Origin: Pectinophora gossypiella | Lineage: Eukaryota; Arthropoda; Insecta; Lepidoptera; Gelechiidae | Direction: 5' to 3' | Length of the DNA stretch: 64,000 bases | Assembly: GCF_024362695.1 (NCBI RefSeq) | Contig: NC_065426.1 | Span: forward strand, 2,728,001-2,792,000 | Part shown: positions 41,814-53,285 of the stretch, piece after piece | Layout of the letters: each line of letters opens with the position of its first letter | Numbering within the stretch: position 1 is the stretch's first letter | Position numbers and translations under genes: made by a program | The notes under the pieces: model-generated | Databases searched by the model: none | Seen by the model: the letters and a program-made list of their open reading frames with translations, nothing else | What the model was told of the DNA's origin: nothing

Positions 41814-41955
41814 AACAGCAGTAACTGGCTGCAGAGGACAGGAGTCCAAGTACGGCTTTGAAATAGACTACTCTGGGCGCCATCACACTCGCGTCAGACA
41901 GAGTACTGCGGTGCGGAAGGCAAGAAGAAGTTACTGTCTTATAAAAACGTAGCAT
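41814..41955 (+). repeat. S5 SINE, plus, interrupted by M6
   Basis: cagcagtaactggctgcaga ggacaggagtcc and cgccatcacactcgcgtcag run up to aaacgtagcat. There the hairpin element is inserted, and aatgctactcc resumes at 42149. Confidence 0.75.
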
Positions 41956-41958
41956 ATA

Positions 41959-42146
41959 GGCCCTGCGCAGACGACAGACTATCCGTGACGCACTTTTTAG
42001 TCTGTGAAAATTATAACCTATGCAATTATATGCAGTAACGCACACGACGCGCATAAAGTCCGGCGCGTTACTGCATATAATTGCATAGGTTATATTTTCA
42101 CAGACTAAAAAGTGCGTCACGGATAGTCTGTCGTCTGCGCAGGGCC
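41959..42146. repeat. M6: nearly perfect long hairpin element
   Basis: The left arm 41959-42041 (ggccctgcgcagacgacaga ...) and the right arm 42065-42146 are inverted copies differing by a single extra A, around a 23-nt loop. ATA flanks both ends (41956-41958 and 42147-42149). It sits inside an S5 SINE. The minus-strand open frame across it has no coding support. Confidence 0.9.
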
Positions 42147-42894
42147 ATAATGCTACTCCGGGAGCGTTTACGTGGGAAAAAGAATGTTTTTTATTATTAT
42201 TATTTTTGTCAATTGTGAAGTAATAAAATAGAAAGTCTTTATAATTTCCTTACGCAAGTTGGGTGCCCCGTGGCCCGGGTGTTAGGTTACCAATTGAAGA
42301 AAAGTGGCGAGCAAATATGTTTTTTTTTAGTTTTAAGTACAATTCACACACAGTCACAATCACAGTCGCCACACAATAATATACTCCATGGTAATACTTT
42401 AGGTAAATAAGTTTTTTTTTTTACCTCAAAAATGAACCAATCCAAGCCATTAAAATACACTGTAACATTATGTGTTTATCTATCAGCGGGGAACGGTGAC
42501 CGAAATAAATAAACTTGGTTTTATGACCGCAATCTCGATCCAACATTTTAACACTTTGCCATGATGTTACTTTGTCGTCCTCTGTCTCATAAACTTTGCG
42601 TCGGAGACACACTTAACCATGGGTAATAAGAGAGAAAAAATGGCTAATAATTAACACGTTCCAGAACAGAGCGTCAAGCGGCGAAAGACTAAAACTATTT
42701 CAAATTAAATAAAATAAATTGACACATTAATTTTCTTTTTTTATTTATTTTTTCATAATATATTTTACATGCATTTATTCTTTACGATGTAACTTCAATA
42801 TTTCACATACGACACTAATACGTTATCTATCTACATAAATATATTATTTATGATATATAAGAAAAAAATGAAAGAAAAAAAAGAAAAATAGATA

Positions 42895-43005
42895 GAGATG
42901 GCGTGACGACTTGGACGCTTGTCGGAGGGACTGGCTGGAGTACGCACACGACCGCGAAAAATGAAAAGAGGAAGGGGAGGCCTTTGCCCAGCAGTGGGAT
43001 CTTGT
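42895..43005 (+). mobile_element. LINE C-terminal tail with (gatta)n end
   Basis: One frame reads RWRDDLDACRRDWLEYAHDR, with one changed codon after it, then EEGEAFAQQWDLVG and a stop. This is the typical C-terminus of RTE-like non-LTR retrotransposons. A ttagattagattagattag simple tail follows. The stretch aggcctttgcccagcagtgg g is the same as the 3' end of the S2 SINEs, showing SINE-LINE tail sharing. Confidence 0.75.
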
Positions 43006-43389
43006 AGGCTAGATTAGATTAGATTAGAAAAGAAAATAAATAGGAAAAAAAAAGGACACACTGACTCGCTTATCGCGAAATATAAAAAAACATGTAGTTA
43101 GGAGTCTCATGCATGGTGGTTCATTTTAGGATATAGGTGCATACTAAAAATAGCAAATATATAATACCGACAATTTATCCTGAGCCAAGGTTCACGCTTA
43201 CCTGAATACCCATAGACATCTTAAAATTACATAATTATAAATAAATACACAATAGATAACAAATAAATAAATAACAAAAACAAACAAAAATAAATAAACA
43301 CACAATAAACACAAAAACAAAAATAAAGACACAACAAACATAATACAAAAACACACAAAATACATAGTAAATTACATTACAATATAATT

Positions 43390-43502
43390 TATACATACAT
43401 ACATACATACATAAACTCACGCCCGTAATCCCTAATGGGGTGGGCAGAGCCACAAGTAATCAAAGACAACTTGCAGCCACTGTTGATACGAAGTCCAAAG
43501 AT
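43390..43502 (-). repeat. L1 repeat fragment, minus
   Basis: A catacatacatacataaact end and acgcccgtaatccctaatgg are present. It stops after actgttgatacgaag. Confidence 0.7.
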
Positions 43503-43989
43503 GGAATATAATTACAATATAATTTATAAAAAATGTAATTCGAGTTTCCATCTTGAAAATAAACAACACCTAGCTTTTAAATATAAAGCAAAATACGCCA
43601 TAGAATAAACAACCGAACAGACTTGTCAACTCATTGTACCTACAGCTCAAACAGACAGGAGGACGTAAAAGTTTAAAGGTAATAAAAGTGAGACGATCCT
43701 GAAACGTCTGATAAGCGTGTTTTTATTCCACCAGCGCCCATTACAGTTATCTTCCATTGTAACTGCCCTTAATTTCTGAATGGACCGCGGAATTCTAGCC
43801 AAGAATGCCGAGATTACCTTGAAGGTAGAAATGGTAGCAATATCCTTACTTATCGTATCTTATCTTTGGATCGATCATAGTGGCTACCGCAGACATTTTC
43901 TTATAGATAGTATTTTATTGCAATAAAGGTTATTACGATGAATTATTACGATGAAGGTTATTATGATTACGAAAGAGATGGCGAAAATA

Positions 43990-44215
43990 AGCCAGGTAGC
44001 CCAGTTGGTAGGACGCTTGACTCTCATTAAAAGGTGGCAAGTTCGACTTCAGCACAGGCCTAAGCGAATGAATTTCGAAATTGTTTTCGAATTTATTCAT
44101 GTTTGGATCATAATTACAATTATGACTAATTTGATTACTAAGTGATTACCGATGACGGAAAACATCGTAAAGACCACGTACCCGAGAAATGTATTTGGCT
44201 GGTACTTACCTACTT
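43990..44215 (+). repeat. S4 SINE with head, decayed
   Basis: gccaggtagcccagttggta ggacgcttgactctc is box A, and gttcgacttcagcacaggcc is a damaged box B region. The 3' part is missing after gagaaatgtatttgg. Confidence 0.68.
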
Positions 44216-44245
44216 AAGTTTTGTGGCAAATATTCATCATCATCA

Positions 44246-44465
44246 CCTCTCTAGCATTATCCCGTTTTTCACAGGGTCTGTTTACCTAACCTGAAGATTT
44301 GACAGGTCCGGTTTTTTACAGAAGCGACTGCCTGTCTAACCTTTTAACCTGCGAAGGGAAAACCAGCCCAATACAGGTTATGTCACATACCTCCGAAAAT
44401 GCATTTCTCGGGAATGTGGGTTTTCTCGCAATGTTTTTCTTCACTGCTGAGCACGTGTTTCATAT
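44246..44465 (-). repeat. S4 SINE 3' part, minus
   Basis: ctctctagcattatcccgtt through ttcttcactgctgagcacgt. It faces the previous copy tail to tail. Confidence 0.72.
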
Positions 44466-44565
44466 ATTATAGCAAATATATTATTTAAAAATAATATTAC
44501 GAGTATTATTCTTGATAGTAGTAGTCAATTGTTTTCACTCCTTAATATTATTTATTATTATTAGT

Positions 44566-44908
44566 GCCTAGTTGGTAGAACGCTTGCCTCTCACTTTGAG
44601 GTCGCAGGTTCGAATCCAGCACAGGCCTAAACCAATGATTGTCGAATTTGTTTTAAAATTCATGTTTGGATCATAAATTATTATCACGTGCTCAACGGAA
44701 AAGGAACACATCGTGAGGAAACCCACATTCCCGAGAAATGAAATTTTCGGAGGTATGTGGCCTAACCTGTATAGGGCTGGTTTTCCCGTCGCAGGTTGGA
44801 AGGTCAGACATGCAGTCGGTACTGTAAAAAACCGGACCTGTCAAATCTTCAGGATAGGTAAGCGGACCCTGTGAAAAACGAAATAATTCTAAGGAGATGA
44901 TGATGATT
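44566..44908 (+). repeat. S4 SINE, complete reference copy
   Basis: The head is cctagttggtagaacgcttg cctctc (box A) and ggttcgaatccagcacaggc c (box B). The body has ctcgggaatg/ttttcggaggtatgtg blocks, and the tail gtgaaaaacgaaataattct aaggagatgatgatgattat. Confidence 0.85.
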
Positions 44909-44937
44909 ATTATTTATTATTATTGTAAAGAACTTAC

Positions 44938-44998
44938 CTTGCATATTGTTTAACGGCGTGATTTTTTCTGTTTATCATTGATACTGTGACTGCCACAA
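44938..44998 (-). CDS. Candidate 61-nt exon on minus strand
   Basis: The strong acceptor ttatttccttgtttcag and strong donor GTAAGTTCTTT bracket 61 nt open in one frame only. It reads VAVTVSMINRKNHAVKQYA and leaves in phase 2. The end, AVKQYA, is loosely like the Ig1-Ig2 junction of Dscam proteins (A-V-V-x-Q-Y), but this is weak. It is phase-compatible with the micro-exon at 16 kb but not with the 40-kb candidate, so the two cannot be consecutive. A SINE 3' end (44566-44908) stops 30 bp downstream of the donor. Confidence 0.3.
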
Positions 44999-45174
44999 CT
45001 GAAACAAGGAAATAAGAAACATTAAGATAATGAGGCCTATATTTTTTTACCAGTACTTAGGAACTCTGTGTCTTATTTTATGCTCAAATGGCCGTAAGCC
45101 GCTAGTGAGAAAGAGATAGCACGCGTGGACGTCTCGCTTGCACTTAGGTACGCGTTAGGAAGCACGGTACGAAT

Positions 45175-45356
45175 AAAATGATCAGTGCGGAAGTCACGTT
45201 AAGTTGTTGATCCCGGTTACTACTTATTTACTGATGTAAGTACGTAGTCGTTACATGAGTCATGTCAGGGGCCTTTAGCGGCTCAATAGTAACCCTGACA
45301 CTAGGGTTGATGAGGTTAGTACTCCACCTCACAGCCCACACGATAGAAGAAGAAGA
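45175..45356 (+). repeat. S1 SINE 3' two thirds, plus
   Basis: gttgatcccggttactactt, cactagggttgatgaggtta and cacacgatagaagaagaag. A short extra tail copy is at 45430-45470. Confidence 0.72.
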
Positions 45357-47200
45357 CTAAGAATTTCTATCCTGACGATCTATTACCAAATAAATGACTA
45401 AATAACAAAACACTAAACTAGAACAAACGGGTGGTAATCCACCTCACAACAGTCACAACCCACACGATAGAAGTCGGGGATTGAACTTGTGCTCTCCGTT
45501 TGAGAAACAAGCTGGTGACTCACAGGATGTGAATATGTAGGAGATGGCGATACTTCTCAGGTTAAGTTGTTATTGGTTAAAACCTGTACAATGTTGTTTA
45601 CGGCACTTAAATTTTTTAAATTATAATTTTGACACACGATAACATAGTCTTGCTTGAGAAGAAGGGAAAGTATTGCCATACTTAAAATGTAAAAATAATA
45701 TTTCGTTGGGGATGCCAGCATAGTGACTACAGTCAATAATTCCTACCATTATTTGGAAAGGTATCTCCAAAAGCTTTTTCCTCAATGGCTAACAATGTCA
45801 ATTACTTATTAAGTACTCATTTATTTCAGCGGGGATCAATTCGCCGCTGACAAGCTTCTTAACAACTTCTATCAGGATAATTAAACACAGGAGAATACTG
45901 AACTACCCGCAAACTTACTACAAAGGATTACTTGCTAGTGTTGGGAAGCAGTCTGAGGATTCGCCTAAAAGTATTTTAATTTCACCCACGCGATGAGAAA
46001 CATTCTTTAAGATGTAACGGCTAAAATTGTAAATAGTTTTAACACTGTATGCACCTATTCCTGGCGTTTTCTTTTTACAAACATTACTTACATATTTTTT
46101 TTAATTGGCTATTCCAAGCAATATTTCGAACATTAATTTTAAATTTCGAAACTTGGTGTCGTGTCTTCGTGTTATAATATTCGTTTGTAGAGATGATACT
46201 ATCAAAAACGTAAAAAAAGAATAATAAAAATATTATTTTAATTTATAAAAGGCATAACAGTTTACAAAAAGATTTCTAAGATGTTATATATTTAAAGGTA
46301 CATTTTTAATGCAATAAAGTACGAGTGTACGAATATATACGGGTACAGTAATATTTATTTATTTGTGTACAATAAAGTGTTTTATTATTATTATTATTTG
46401 TATGTCGCTTCCATATCTCGGGCCTATGGATTCTCGGACTTTTGGAAGGCGTGCGTGGGGCCGAAGCCAACACGTAGAGGCCCCTTAAGACAATTTAATC
46501 TAAATGTTGTGTGACACCAACCGGCGATTATCCCTGTATGCACTATGGCAGTGCACCCAAAGACAATCCCCAGCGTGTCGGACTATTGCAGATTATGGGA
46601 ATAAAGGGAACTGGGCTATTGGGTTAGGGGTTAGTGGACCGGATACTAGGGCTATGGGGGACTATGGCGCCTGCTCGATATTATTAATATTTTCCTTATA
46701 AAAAAATGTTCGCGGAAAAATTCCGTATCCCATCCCTAAAGTTGTTGTTAGATCGGCCTTACTAATGGCAACGCGTCATTAGGCTAATGGCCGACGCCGC
46801 GGCAACGCACAACGCGTTTTTTTTTTCACTCGTTCCCTCTGAGGCAAATGGGTTTGTAGATAAAAGAGATAAGACCACAATGGGAACACACGCAAAGGCA
46901 TTTGGTCTGAGTAAAATGATGCTGTATATTCATATTATGTTTTCGTGTGAGAGAAAAACAAATAGTGTAGGAAAGGGAGGCATTGAAAGTTTTGTAGGAA
47001 ACCTTTGCAGTATGATAAAGTATTGTGAAATAGACATACTTTATAAATATCTAAAAAAAAGATACCGAAAGTTAGGTATTTTTACCTGCACTCATAACTT
47101 ATTTATGTATATGTTTCTCCTAAAAAATAATCGTTTATAATTATGTTTCTTCGGAAACATTCTCAGTCATTTTTTTCCTTCTATAATGTTTTTAATAAAC
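45357..47200. other. Unassigned sequence with scattered repeat scraps
   Basis: An S6 head complement is at 45478-45530 (tctccgtttgagaaacaagc). 46421-46690 is GC-richer (gtggggccgaagccaacacg) but gives no family. The open frame at 46787-47140 overlaps a cgacgccgcggcaacgcaca acgcg word with no recognised domain. No exon is called. Confidence 0.35.
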
Positions 47201-47209
47201 TCGTCGTAT

Positions 47210-47350
47210 ATAATAGTAGGAAAGCTACAAGGAAAGAGAGGAAGGGGAAGACCAAGAAGAGCTTACATGGAACAGATCAAAGCGAAAGGTGAACGATGTG
47301 TACGTATTATAAGGAAGTGAAGAAATTGGCCTTTGATAGTCAATAATGGA
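47210..47350 (+). mobile_element. LINE C-terminal remnant
   Basis: A frame reads GKRGRGRPRRAYMEQIKAKG, the GRPRR(A/T)...I motif of non-LTR ORF2 tails, then frame changes. ctttgatagtcaataatgg corresponds to the usual LAFDRxxW end. Confidence 0.6.
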
Positions 47351-47473
47351 AAATGCTACTTTTAATCGCTGCGGAAAACATCTCAGACAGTTTTGTTAAT
47401 TGATATATCAACACAATATTATTTCCTTTCCACGATATAAATATCAAAAAAAAAAAAAATATCAGCGCGGATT

Positions 47474-47852
47474 TGCTTCTTCTATCGTGTGGGTTGTGAG
47501 GTAGATTACCAACCTCATCAACTTGGTGTCAGGATTATGAAGCCGTCAAAGGCCTCAGACATAATTCATATAACGACTACTTACTTATGTAGCAAGTAGT
47601 AACCAAAATAACCGGCGTAACGTTGCTTCCGAAGAGCGGATCATCTTACTTTCGGACAATCAGTCTGTAATGTCCTAACCAACTCTCTCTCTGTCTCTTC
47701 TCGTCTTCTTCTAATCCTCTTATTCCCCTCTTGGGATATACAGCTCGAATAGCAGATAACCAAACTAGGAATCACAAGTTGATTTTTATGATATGTCCTC
47801 CGGAATTCGAACCCGGGACCTTCGGATCGTGAGCCCAACGCTCAGCCACTGG
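47474..47852 (-). repeat. S1 SINE, minus, with a foreign insert
   Basis: The tail side is cttcttctatcgtgtgggtt and the head tcgaacccgggaccttcgga. Between them a tctctctctgtctcttctcg pyrimidine-rich insert (about 47680-47760) splits the element. Confidence 0.75.
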
Positions 47853-47898
47853 AATGGTTTATATTTTCTATAAAAGTTCTAATAATAATAACAAATAG

Positions 47899-47965
47899 CC
47901 TATAGGTGTACATTCCACTACTGGGCACAGGCCTCCCCTCCATCAACGAAAGAGGATTTGGAGCG
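47899..47965 (-). repeat. S2 SINE tail remnant
   Basis: actactgggcacaggcctcc cctcc and catcaacgaaagaggatttg gag. Confidence 0.55.
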
Positions 47966-48474
47966 TATATCATGATATCCTCTTATATATTTAGCTACTA
48001 ATTTAACATTATATTCATCTTAGAAATTCGAACGAGTAGCCAAAGTGTTTGCAAGTAGTACATTGATTACTTGTAGCCCGCCTAACTAGGGATTACCCAT
48101 GCGAGTTAATGTATGCATAGAATATAATATAATCATTTAAAATTTTCACAAAACAATTACAACAAAGCAAAACGGATGTTCGTCGAAATGATCGTAAGGC
48201 GGTGGTGGATGTCTGCGATAAAAGGGCCTCACTCAGCACAAGTCGCGGCGTGAACCACGACCCTGGTGTTATGTGGGGGTCCACATAACTAATCAATCAA
48301 TCATCCAACAGGGTTGTTGGATGAGGCACGAACATCGTGTTCCATAAATAAGTGTTAATGGTGTACGTAGATTATAATGCAATACCAAATTACTTTTATT
48401 AAATTAGAGTGTACATAAACAAATATTACATACAGTTGCATGTATGTTTTAATAAACATACATAGCATACGGTC

Positions 48475-48575
48475 ACGACAATATCCCAATTGAGTTAGTC
48501 AGAGGTACGATTACATCCATTGCAAGCTGAACTAAGTACTTATATCTCACCAAGCTTGTTAGAACTGTGTGGGTG
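48475..48575 (-). repeat. S6 SINE tail, minus
   Basis: ccaattgagttagtcagagg tacg, catccattgcaagctgaact and atctcaccaagcttgttaga. Confidence 0.55.
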
Positions 48576-48929
48576 TGTATAAATAAATTCATGTATAATA
48601 TTAGAGCAAAAATGCGAGGAGAAGTGAAGACCATAACCTTTGCTTTAGCAATCTTTTCTTGTTACCATGAAGCGCTGAGGAGAAATATGGAAGGATTATC
48701 TAGCAAAATTCCTCTCGGAAAATGAAGAAGGATTTTTCAATTTAGTAAAAACCCTTGCGGATTTTATAACTTCTATATAACAGTGGAATATTAAATGTAT
48801 AACTGGATACGATAGTAACAAGATAAAGTTTGGTTTTCATCTGAGTTTTAGCGTGAAGCGAACTAGCTATAAGTAGGTATATAATTACTATTCATACTTT
48901 ATTATTATACATATCGTTACCGAACGGTG

Positions 48930-49165
48930 CAGTACTGTTGTGGTTATCGTTAGTGCTAGTAAGAGTAAAGGAAAGGAGATAATTAATAAGGAAAATAGAG
49001 AAATCGAAAATAGAAGGAAAGAGAGAAAGAGGATGAACAAGAATAGCTTACATGGAACAAAATTAAAGAGAAGGCGAACGTCGTGTTTTCAAGGGAATCA
49101 AAGGCTTAGAATGTATATATTTAAAGAATTAGAGGATGCTATACAAGAGACAACAGCCTGGCATT
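48930..49165 (+). mobile_element. LINE C-terminal remnant, frameshifted
   Basis: RKERKRMNKNSLHGTKLKRR is the +1-shifted form of a GRxNKNSLHGxxLK tail, like the one at 47.2 kb. A second frame contributes the end. It leads straight into an S1 body at 49172. Confidence 0.45.
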
Positions 49166-49171
49166 ATCACT

Positions 49172-49402
49172 TATGATCCCTAGTTTGGTTAAGACATTAC
49201 AGGCTGATCACCCGATTGTCCGAAAGTAAGATGATCCGTCCTTCGGAAGGCATGTTAAGCTGTTGTTCCCGGTTACTACTTACTGATGTAAGTCAGTAGT
49301 TACATGAGCCATGTTAGGGGCCTTTGGTGACTCAATAGTAACCCCGACACCATGGTTGATGGGGTTGGTAATCCACCTCACAACCCACACGATAGAAGAA
49401 GA
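49172..49402 (+). repeat. S1 SINE, headless, plus
   Basis: It starts atccctagtttggttaagac and ends cacacgatagaagaagag. The 5' head is replaced by the LINE remnant. Confidence 0.78.
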
Positions 49403-49487
49403 GAACATGTAAGCGCCTTTTTGAAAAATCAGAATATACTGATGTGATTTTCTACAACAAAATTTTTTCTTACAATTATTTTTTTTT

Positions 49488-49745
49488 CTTAGAATTTGTT
49501 TTCGAATTTATGTTTGGATCATAAATGATTATCACGTGCTCAGCGGTGAAAGAAAACATCGCGAGGAGACCCACATTCCCGAGAAATGTATTTTCGGAGG
49601 TATGTGACCTAACCTGTATTGGGCTGGTTTTCCCTTCGCGAGTTGGAAGGTCAGACAGGCAGTCGCATCTTTAAAAACCGGTCCTGTCAAATCTTCAGGT
49701 TGGGTAAGCGGACCACGTGAAAAACGGGACAATGTTAAGGAAATT
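49488..49745 (+). repeat. S4 SINE, plus, headless
   Basis: gaatttgttttcgaatttat gtttgg through gtgaaaaacgggacaatgtt aagg. Confidence 0.78.
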
Positions 49746-49749
49746 ATGA

Positions 49750-49838
49750 TAGTGTAATTCCACTTGATATTAACTCAGAATCATGAGCTGAATCATCCCC
49801 CTCAGTATTCGTTACGATGTCACTATGACCCTATATTT
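49750..49838. repeat. M2 MITE half
   Basis: agtgtaattccacttgatat taactc and cagtattcgttacgatgtca c. It is the right arm only. Confidence 0.65.
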
Positions 49839-50146
49839 AACAGAATGCAATTGTTGAATGCCTCTTTTTGTTACTCCCAGTCCAGCATAGAATTAATAAA
49901 GAATTCCATAGAGATATTACGTGAAAGAGAAAAAAATATCGGTTATCACCAGGTACAGGGTAAATACCTATCGTAGGTATTTTAGTTTTCATACCACTTT
50001 TTGTAAAAAAATCATGTTTCAGTTTTATTAAAAAGCTTTCTATCTTTTGAATTTTTTATACTGTGTTAAAATTAATAGTTAGCCTCTAAGGCTTACTTCA
50101 GAGGGAATGAAACGGGAGTTTTTGTATGTAGGTTACTTACATTAAT

Positions 50147-50474
50147 CTTCTTCTTATCGTGTGGGTTGTGAGGTGGAATACCAGCCTCATCAACCCTGGT
50201 GTCAGGGTTACTATTGAGCCGCCAAAGGCCCCTGACATGGCTCATGTAACGACTACTTACTTACATCAGTAAGTAGTAACCGGGACCAAAGGCTTAACGT
50301 GCCTTCCGAAGCACGGATCATGTTACTTTCGGACAATCAGGTGATCAGCCTGTAATGTCTTAACCAAACTAGGGATCACAAAGTGATTTTTGTGATATAT
50401 GTCCCCACCGGGATTCGAACCCGGGGCCTCCGGATCGTGAGTCCAACGCTCAACCACTGGACTACAGAGGCCGT
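50147..50474 (-). repeat. S1 SINE, full-length minus reference copy
   Basis: It is the best-preserved minus copy: cttcttcttatcgtgtgggt, ccctggtgtcagggttacta, ggacaatcaggtgatcagcc, then head cgggattcgaacccggggcc and the box A complement. Confidence 0.88.
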
Positions 50475-50529
50475 TAATGTATGTTGATCTAGATTATGTG
50501 ATAAATGACAGTGACATATAAGGTTTTAG

Positions 50530-50764
50530 TTGACAATGTGTTAGTGACATCGTAACGATAACTTTGAAGAATGATTGAGACCATGATCCTGAGTTGGTAT
50601 CAATTGGAATTTCAGTCGTAAAGGTATAAAATTAAAAATGATAAAAAATACACTAAAATTTTCATGAATTTTCCTACACGAAATTCCACTTGATATTAAC
50701 TCAGAATTATGAGATGAATCATTCCCCTCAGTATTCGTTACGATGTCACTATGACCCTATATTT
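50530..50764. repeat. M2 MITE, full copy
   Basis: gttagtgacatcgtaacgat and the inverted end gtattcgttacgatgtcac. It also shares the taaaattaaaaatgat core. Confidence 0.72.
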
Positions 50765-51319
50765 AACGGATTTATTTATAGCTACAATGCTTTCCCAATA
50801 AACTATTTCTGGTCTTAATAAAACAAATTGAAAACTAAAACTCGACTACTACGCATATCTACAAAAAATCGCGTTATAAAAAATTTAAACAAGAAAATAT
50901 GTTTCCCGAAATTCTTACCTACACACAAAAAAGAAACTGTAGAAATTCGGGTAGAAAGGAATTTTAAACTTTATCACCTAAGCGATAAAATCAAACACCT
51001 TCAATGATGAGATGAAATAGCAAAATTTGGAATGAAAAACCATTTTAAACTTTAAGATCGGGTTTACGATTGGATCCAAGTTCGATTCGTTTACGCCTAG
51101 TAAACTTTAATTGCTTACGTTTTATGTTTCTATGCTACGCAAATAAAGCTTAAAGCAATTAAGAATTCTGACGACTTTAAATTAAATGTCTCGAAAGGTT
51201 TTTGGTTACGAGAAGTTACGTAAGTAAATGAGGAAATCCTTTTAAGCGATGAAGCCATGAGTTTGAGATATGGCTTAGCTTAAATCAACAGAATATTAAA
51301 AAATAATGATTAAGACTAA

Positions 51320-51460
51320 CATGACCCAATTGGGGTCTTCAGCGGTACATTCAACGCAAGATGAACTAAGAACCTACGTCTCACTGAACTTTCTGTTTGA
51401 CCAACGTGATATGTGGTGAGAGAAATTGTTGCATATACGTAATGGTCGAGCCAACTATGT
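51320..51460 (-). repeat. S6 SINE 3' part, minus
   Basis: tgacccaattggggtcttca, tcactgaactttctgtttga and ccaacgtgatatgtggtgag. Confidence 0.58.
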
Positions 51461-51529
51461 TAGTGCAAATTATATTTATGTTGAGATTAAAAATGATTTA
51501 ATATAACAATTAATCATTCTTATTCTTAC

Positions 51530-51856
51530 ATTAATGGCATAGTAACGAATACTGAGGAGGATGTTCCAGCCCATGATTCTGAGTTAATATCAAATTGAAT
51601 TTTCCATTAAAATTATTTTTGAGTTTTTTTTAATATTTTCAATTTATACTTTTGCGGTGGACGTTGTTAGTGACATCGTTCCGAATACTAAGTGGAATTT
51701 CCTGTAGGAAAATTAAAATTTTCGTGTTTTTTAAATTATTTTCAGTTCCAAACTTTTGCGACGCAAAGTACCTTTTGATATCAACCCAGTATCATGGTCA
51801 GAATCATCCTTCATAGTTTTCGTTACGATGTCACTAGCAGCCTGTATTATAATAAG
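51530..51856. repeat. Two M2 MITEs, end to end
   Basis: The first copy runs 51530-51660 and stops inside its core (tatacttttgcggtgga). The second starts at 51662 (cgttgttagtgacatcgttc) and ends ttcgttacgatgtcactagc. Arms are truncated at the junction. Confidence 0.65.
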
Positions 51857-52079
51857 TATTTCTTTATGACTACAATAGTATTGAGGTAACAATAGCTCAC
51901 GAACAATTCTGCCAAATTGCGAGACAAACATTACCATACAAAATACAGGGTTTTCATTCACACAATAAATGCAATTTACGCTGTGGCATCGCTTTTAATG
52001 AGGTCTCTTTCAAAGCCTGAAATTTTAGTCTGAATTTCAGGCTGCGATAATTTTCGCGGTCCAGTTACACAACTTGTAT

Positions 52080-52160
52080 TCAGTTGAGCTGAAAAACTGA
52101 AACTGTGCCGTTTCTGGTTCCTGTTGCCATGAAATAGTTAAAACACTATAGAAAAAAAAT
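52080..52160. repeat. Interspersed repeat shared with 53.4 kb
   Basis: attcagttgagctgaaaaac tgaaactg and gttgccatgaaatag recur at 53445-53500. Confidence 0.5.
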
Positions 52161-52599
52161 GTGTTCTTTTTTGTTTTTATAGCACTCAGCCGTGCTTAGG
52201 GATACTCTCAAAGACAAGCGTCTGCTTAATGATGATATATAGATCGAAATATTTCGCATGGACAGGAGGAGGATCCGGTGGTGTAATGGTTAACATGCTC
52301 TTCCCCTCACAACCGAATGTGATTTTTTTTTAAAAGAGCTTGCTTAGAGTTACTATAAGGCGGTGATAAACTGTAACACGATTCAGTGCTTGGTTTTCTC
52401 TGTATTTCCATGTTTGAAGTAATAATAATTAATTTTATTTTTTCTACTAAACCTTCTCACTGTAACTCCTAATAGATACTTAGTGAGTTTCTTCACAACT
52501 CAATGCGAATCCTTATCGAAACAACTGATGATTTAAATATATTATACATATACAGTAACGCAGTTAACCTTCAAAGTTAAGTTCGCCACCTGACATACA

Positions 52600-52800
52600 T
52601 ACATTAGGGGTAAGCACCAAGGTAAGCAGCGACTGTGGAATTCCATTTGCTTCGATCCTGACACGTTACTTTTGCTTCCTCCACATTTATTAATCGCTTT
52701 ATACACGCACGCCGGGTCAGAGTAGATCGTACTAATTTTTTTCTAAGGATATCCCCAATTTAGTCCCCTATGCAGGTCTTCCCCTGCCAGCCTTATCATC
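52600..52800 (-). repeat. L2 interspersed repeat, minus
   Basis: taaggtaagcagcgact-like start, tttgcttcgatcctgacacg and cacgcacgccgggtcagagt agatcg. Confidence 0.68.
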
Positions 52801-52810
52801 AACCTTCGTT

Positions 52811-53136
52811 TTCTTCTTTTCTCGTGAGAGTTGTGAGGTTGATTACCAACATCAACCCTGGTCAGGGTTACTTTTGAGCTGCCAAAGGCCCTTGACATGA
52901 CTCCTGTAACGACTAATTACTTAAATCAGTAAATAGTAACCGGGATCAACGGCTTAACGTGCCTTACGAAGCACGGATCATCTTATTTCGGACAATCAGG
53001 TGATGAACATGAGGTCTGTAATGTCCGAACCAAACTAGGGATAATAATAAAAAAATGTGATTTTTCCCCTCCGGGATTTGTACCCGGGACCGGGATCGTG
53101 AGCCTAACGCTCAACTACTGGACCACGCAGGCCGTT
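52811..53136 (-). repeat. S1 SINE, minus, full-length
   Basis: cttttctcgtgagagttgtg through the head complement ctactggaccacgcaggccg tt. It carries small inserts (aacatgaggt; ataataataa). Confidence 0.8.
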
Positions 53137-53199
53137 CCGACCTTCCGACCTTCGCTTTAATATATCGCTTTCGTAATTCTATCGCTTACCTGTCACTTA

Positions 53200-53285
53200 G
53201 ATCTGATAAAGCTTGGTGAAACGTAGGTGCTTGGTTCACCTAGCGATGATGTACCTCTGACTACCCCGATTGTGACATCAGTTTT
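53200..53285 (+). repeat. S6 SINE tail, plus
   Basis: agatctgataaagcttggtg aaacg and tgatgtacctctgactaccc c. Confidence 0.5.

Noticed and set aside
42421..42612. 63-residue minus open frame (MCLRRKVYETEDD...)
   Set aside because: It looks somewhat protein-like but has no motif, no splice partner in phase and no neighbouring coding signal.
43235..43453. Cys/Phe-rich minus open frame
   Set aside because: It comes from an acaaa/ataaa-rich tract and an L1 repeat end.
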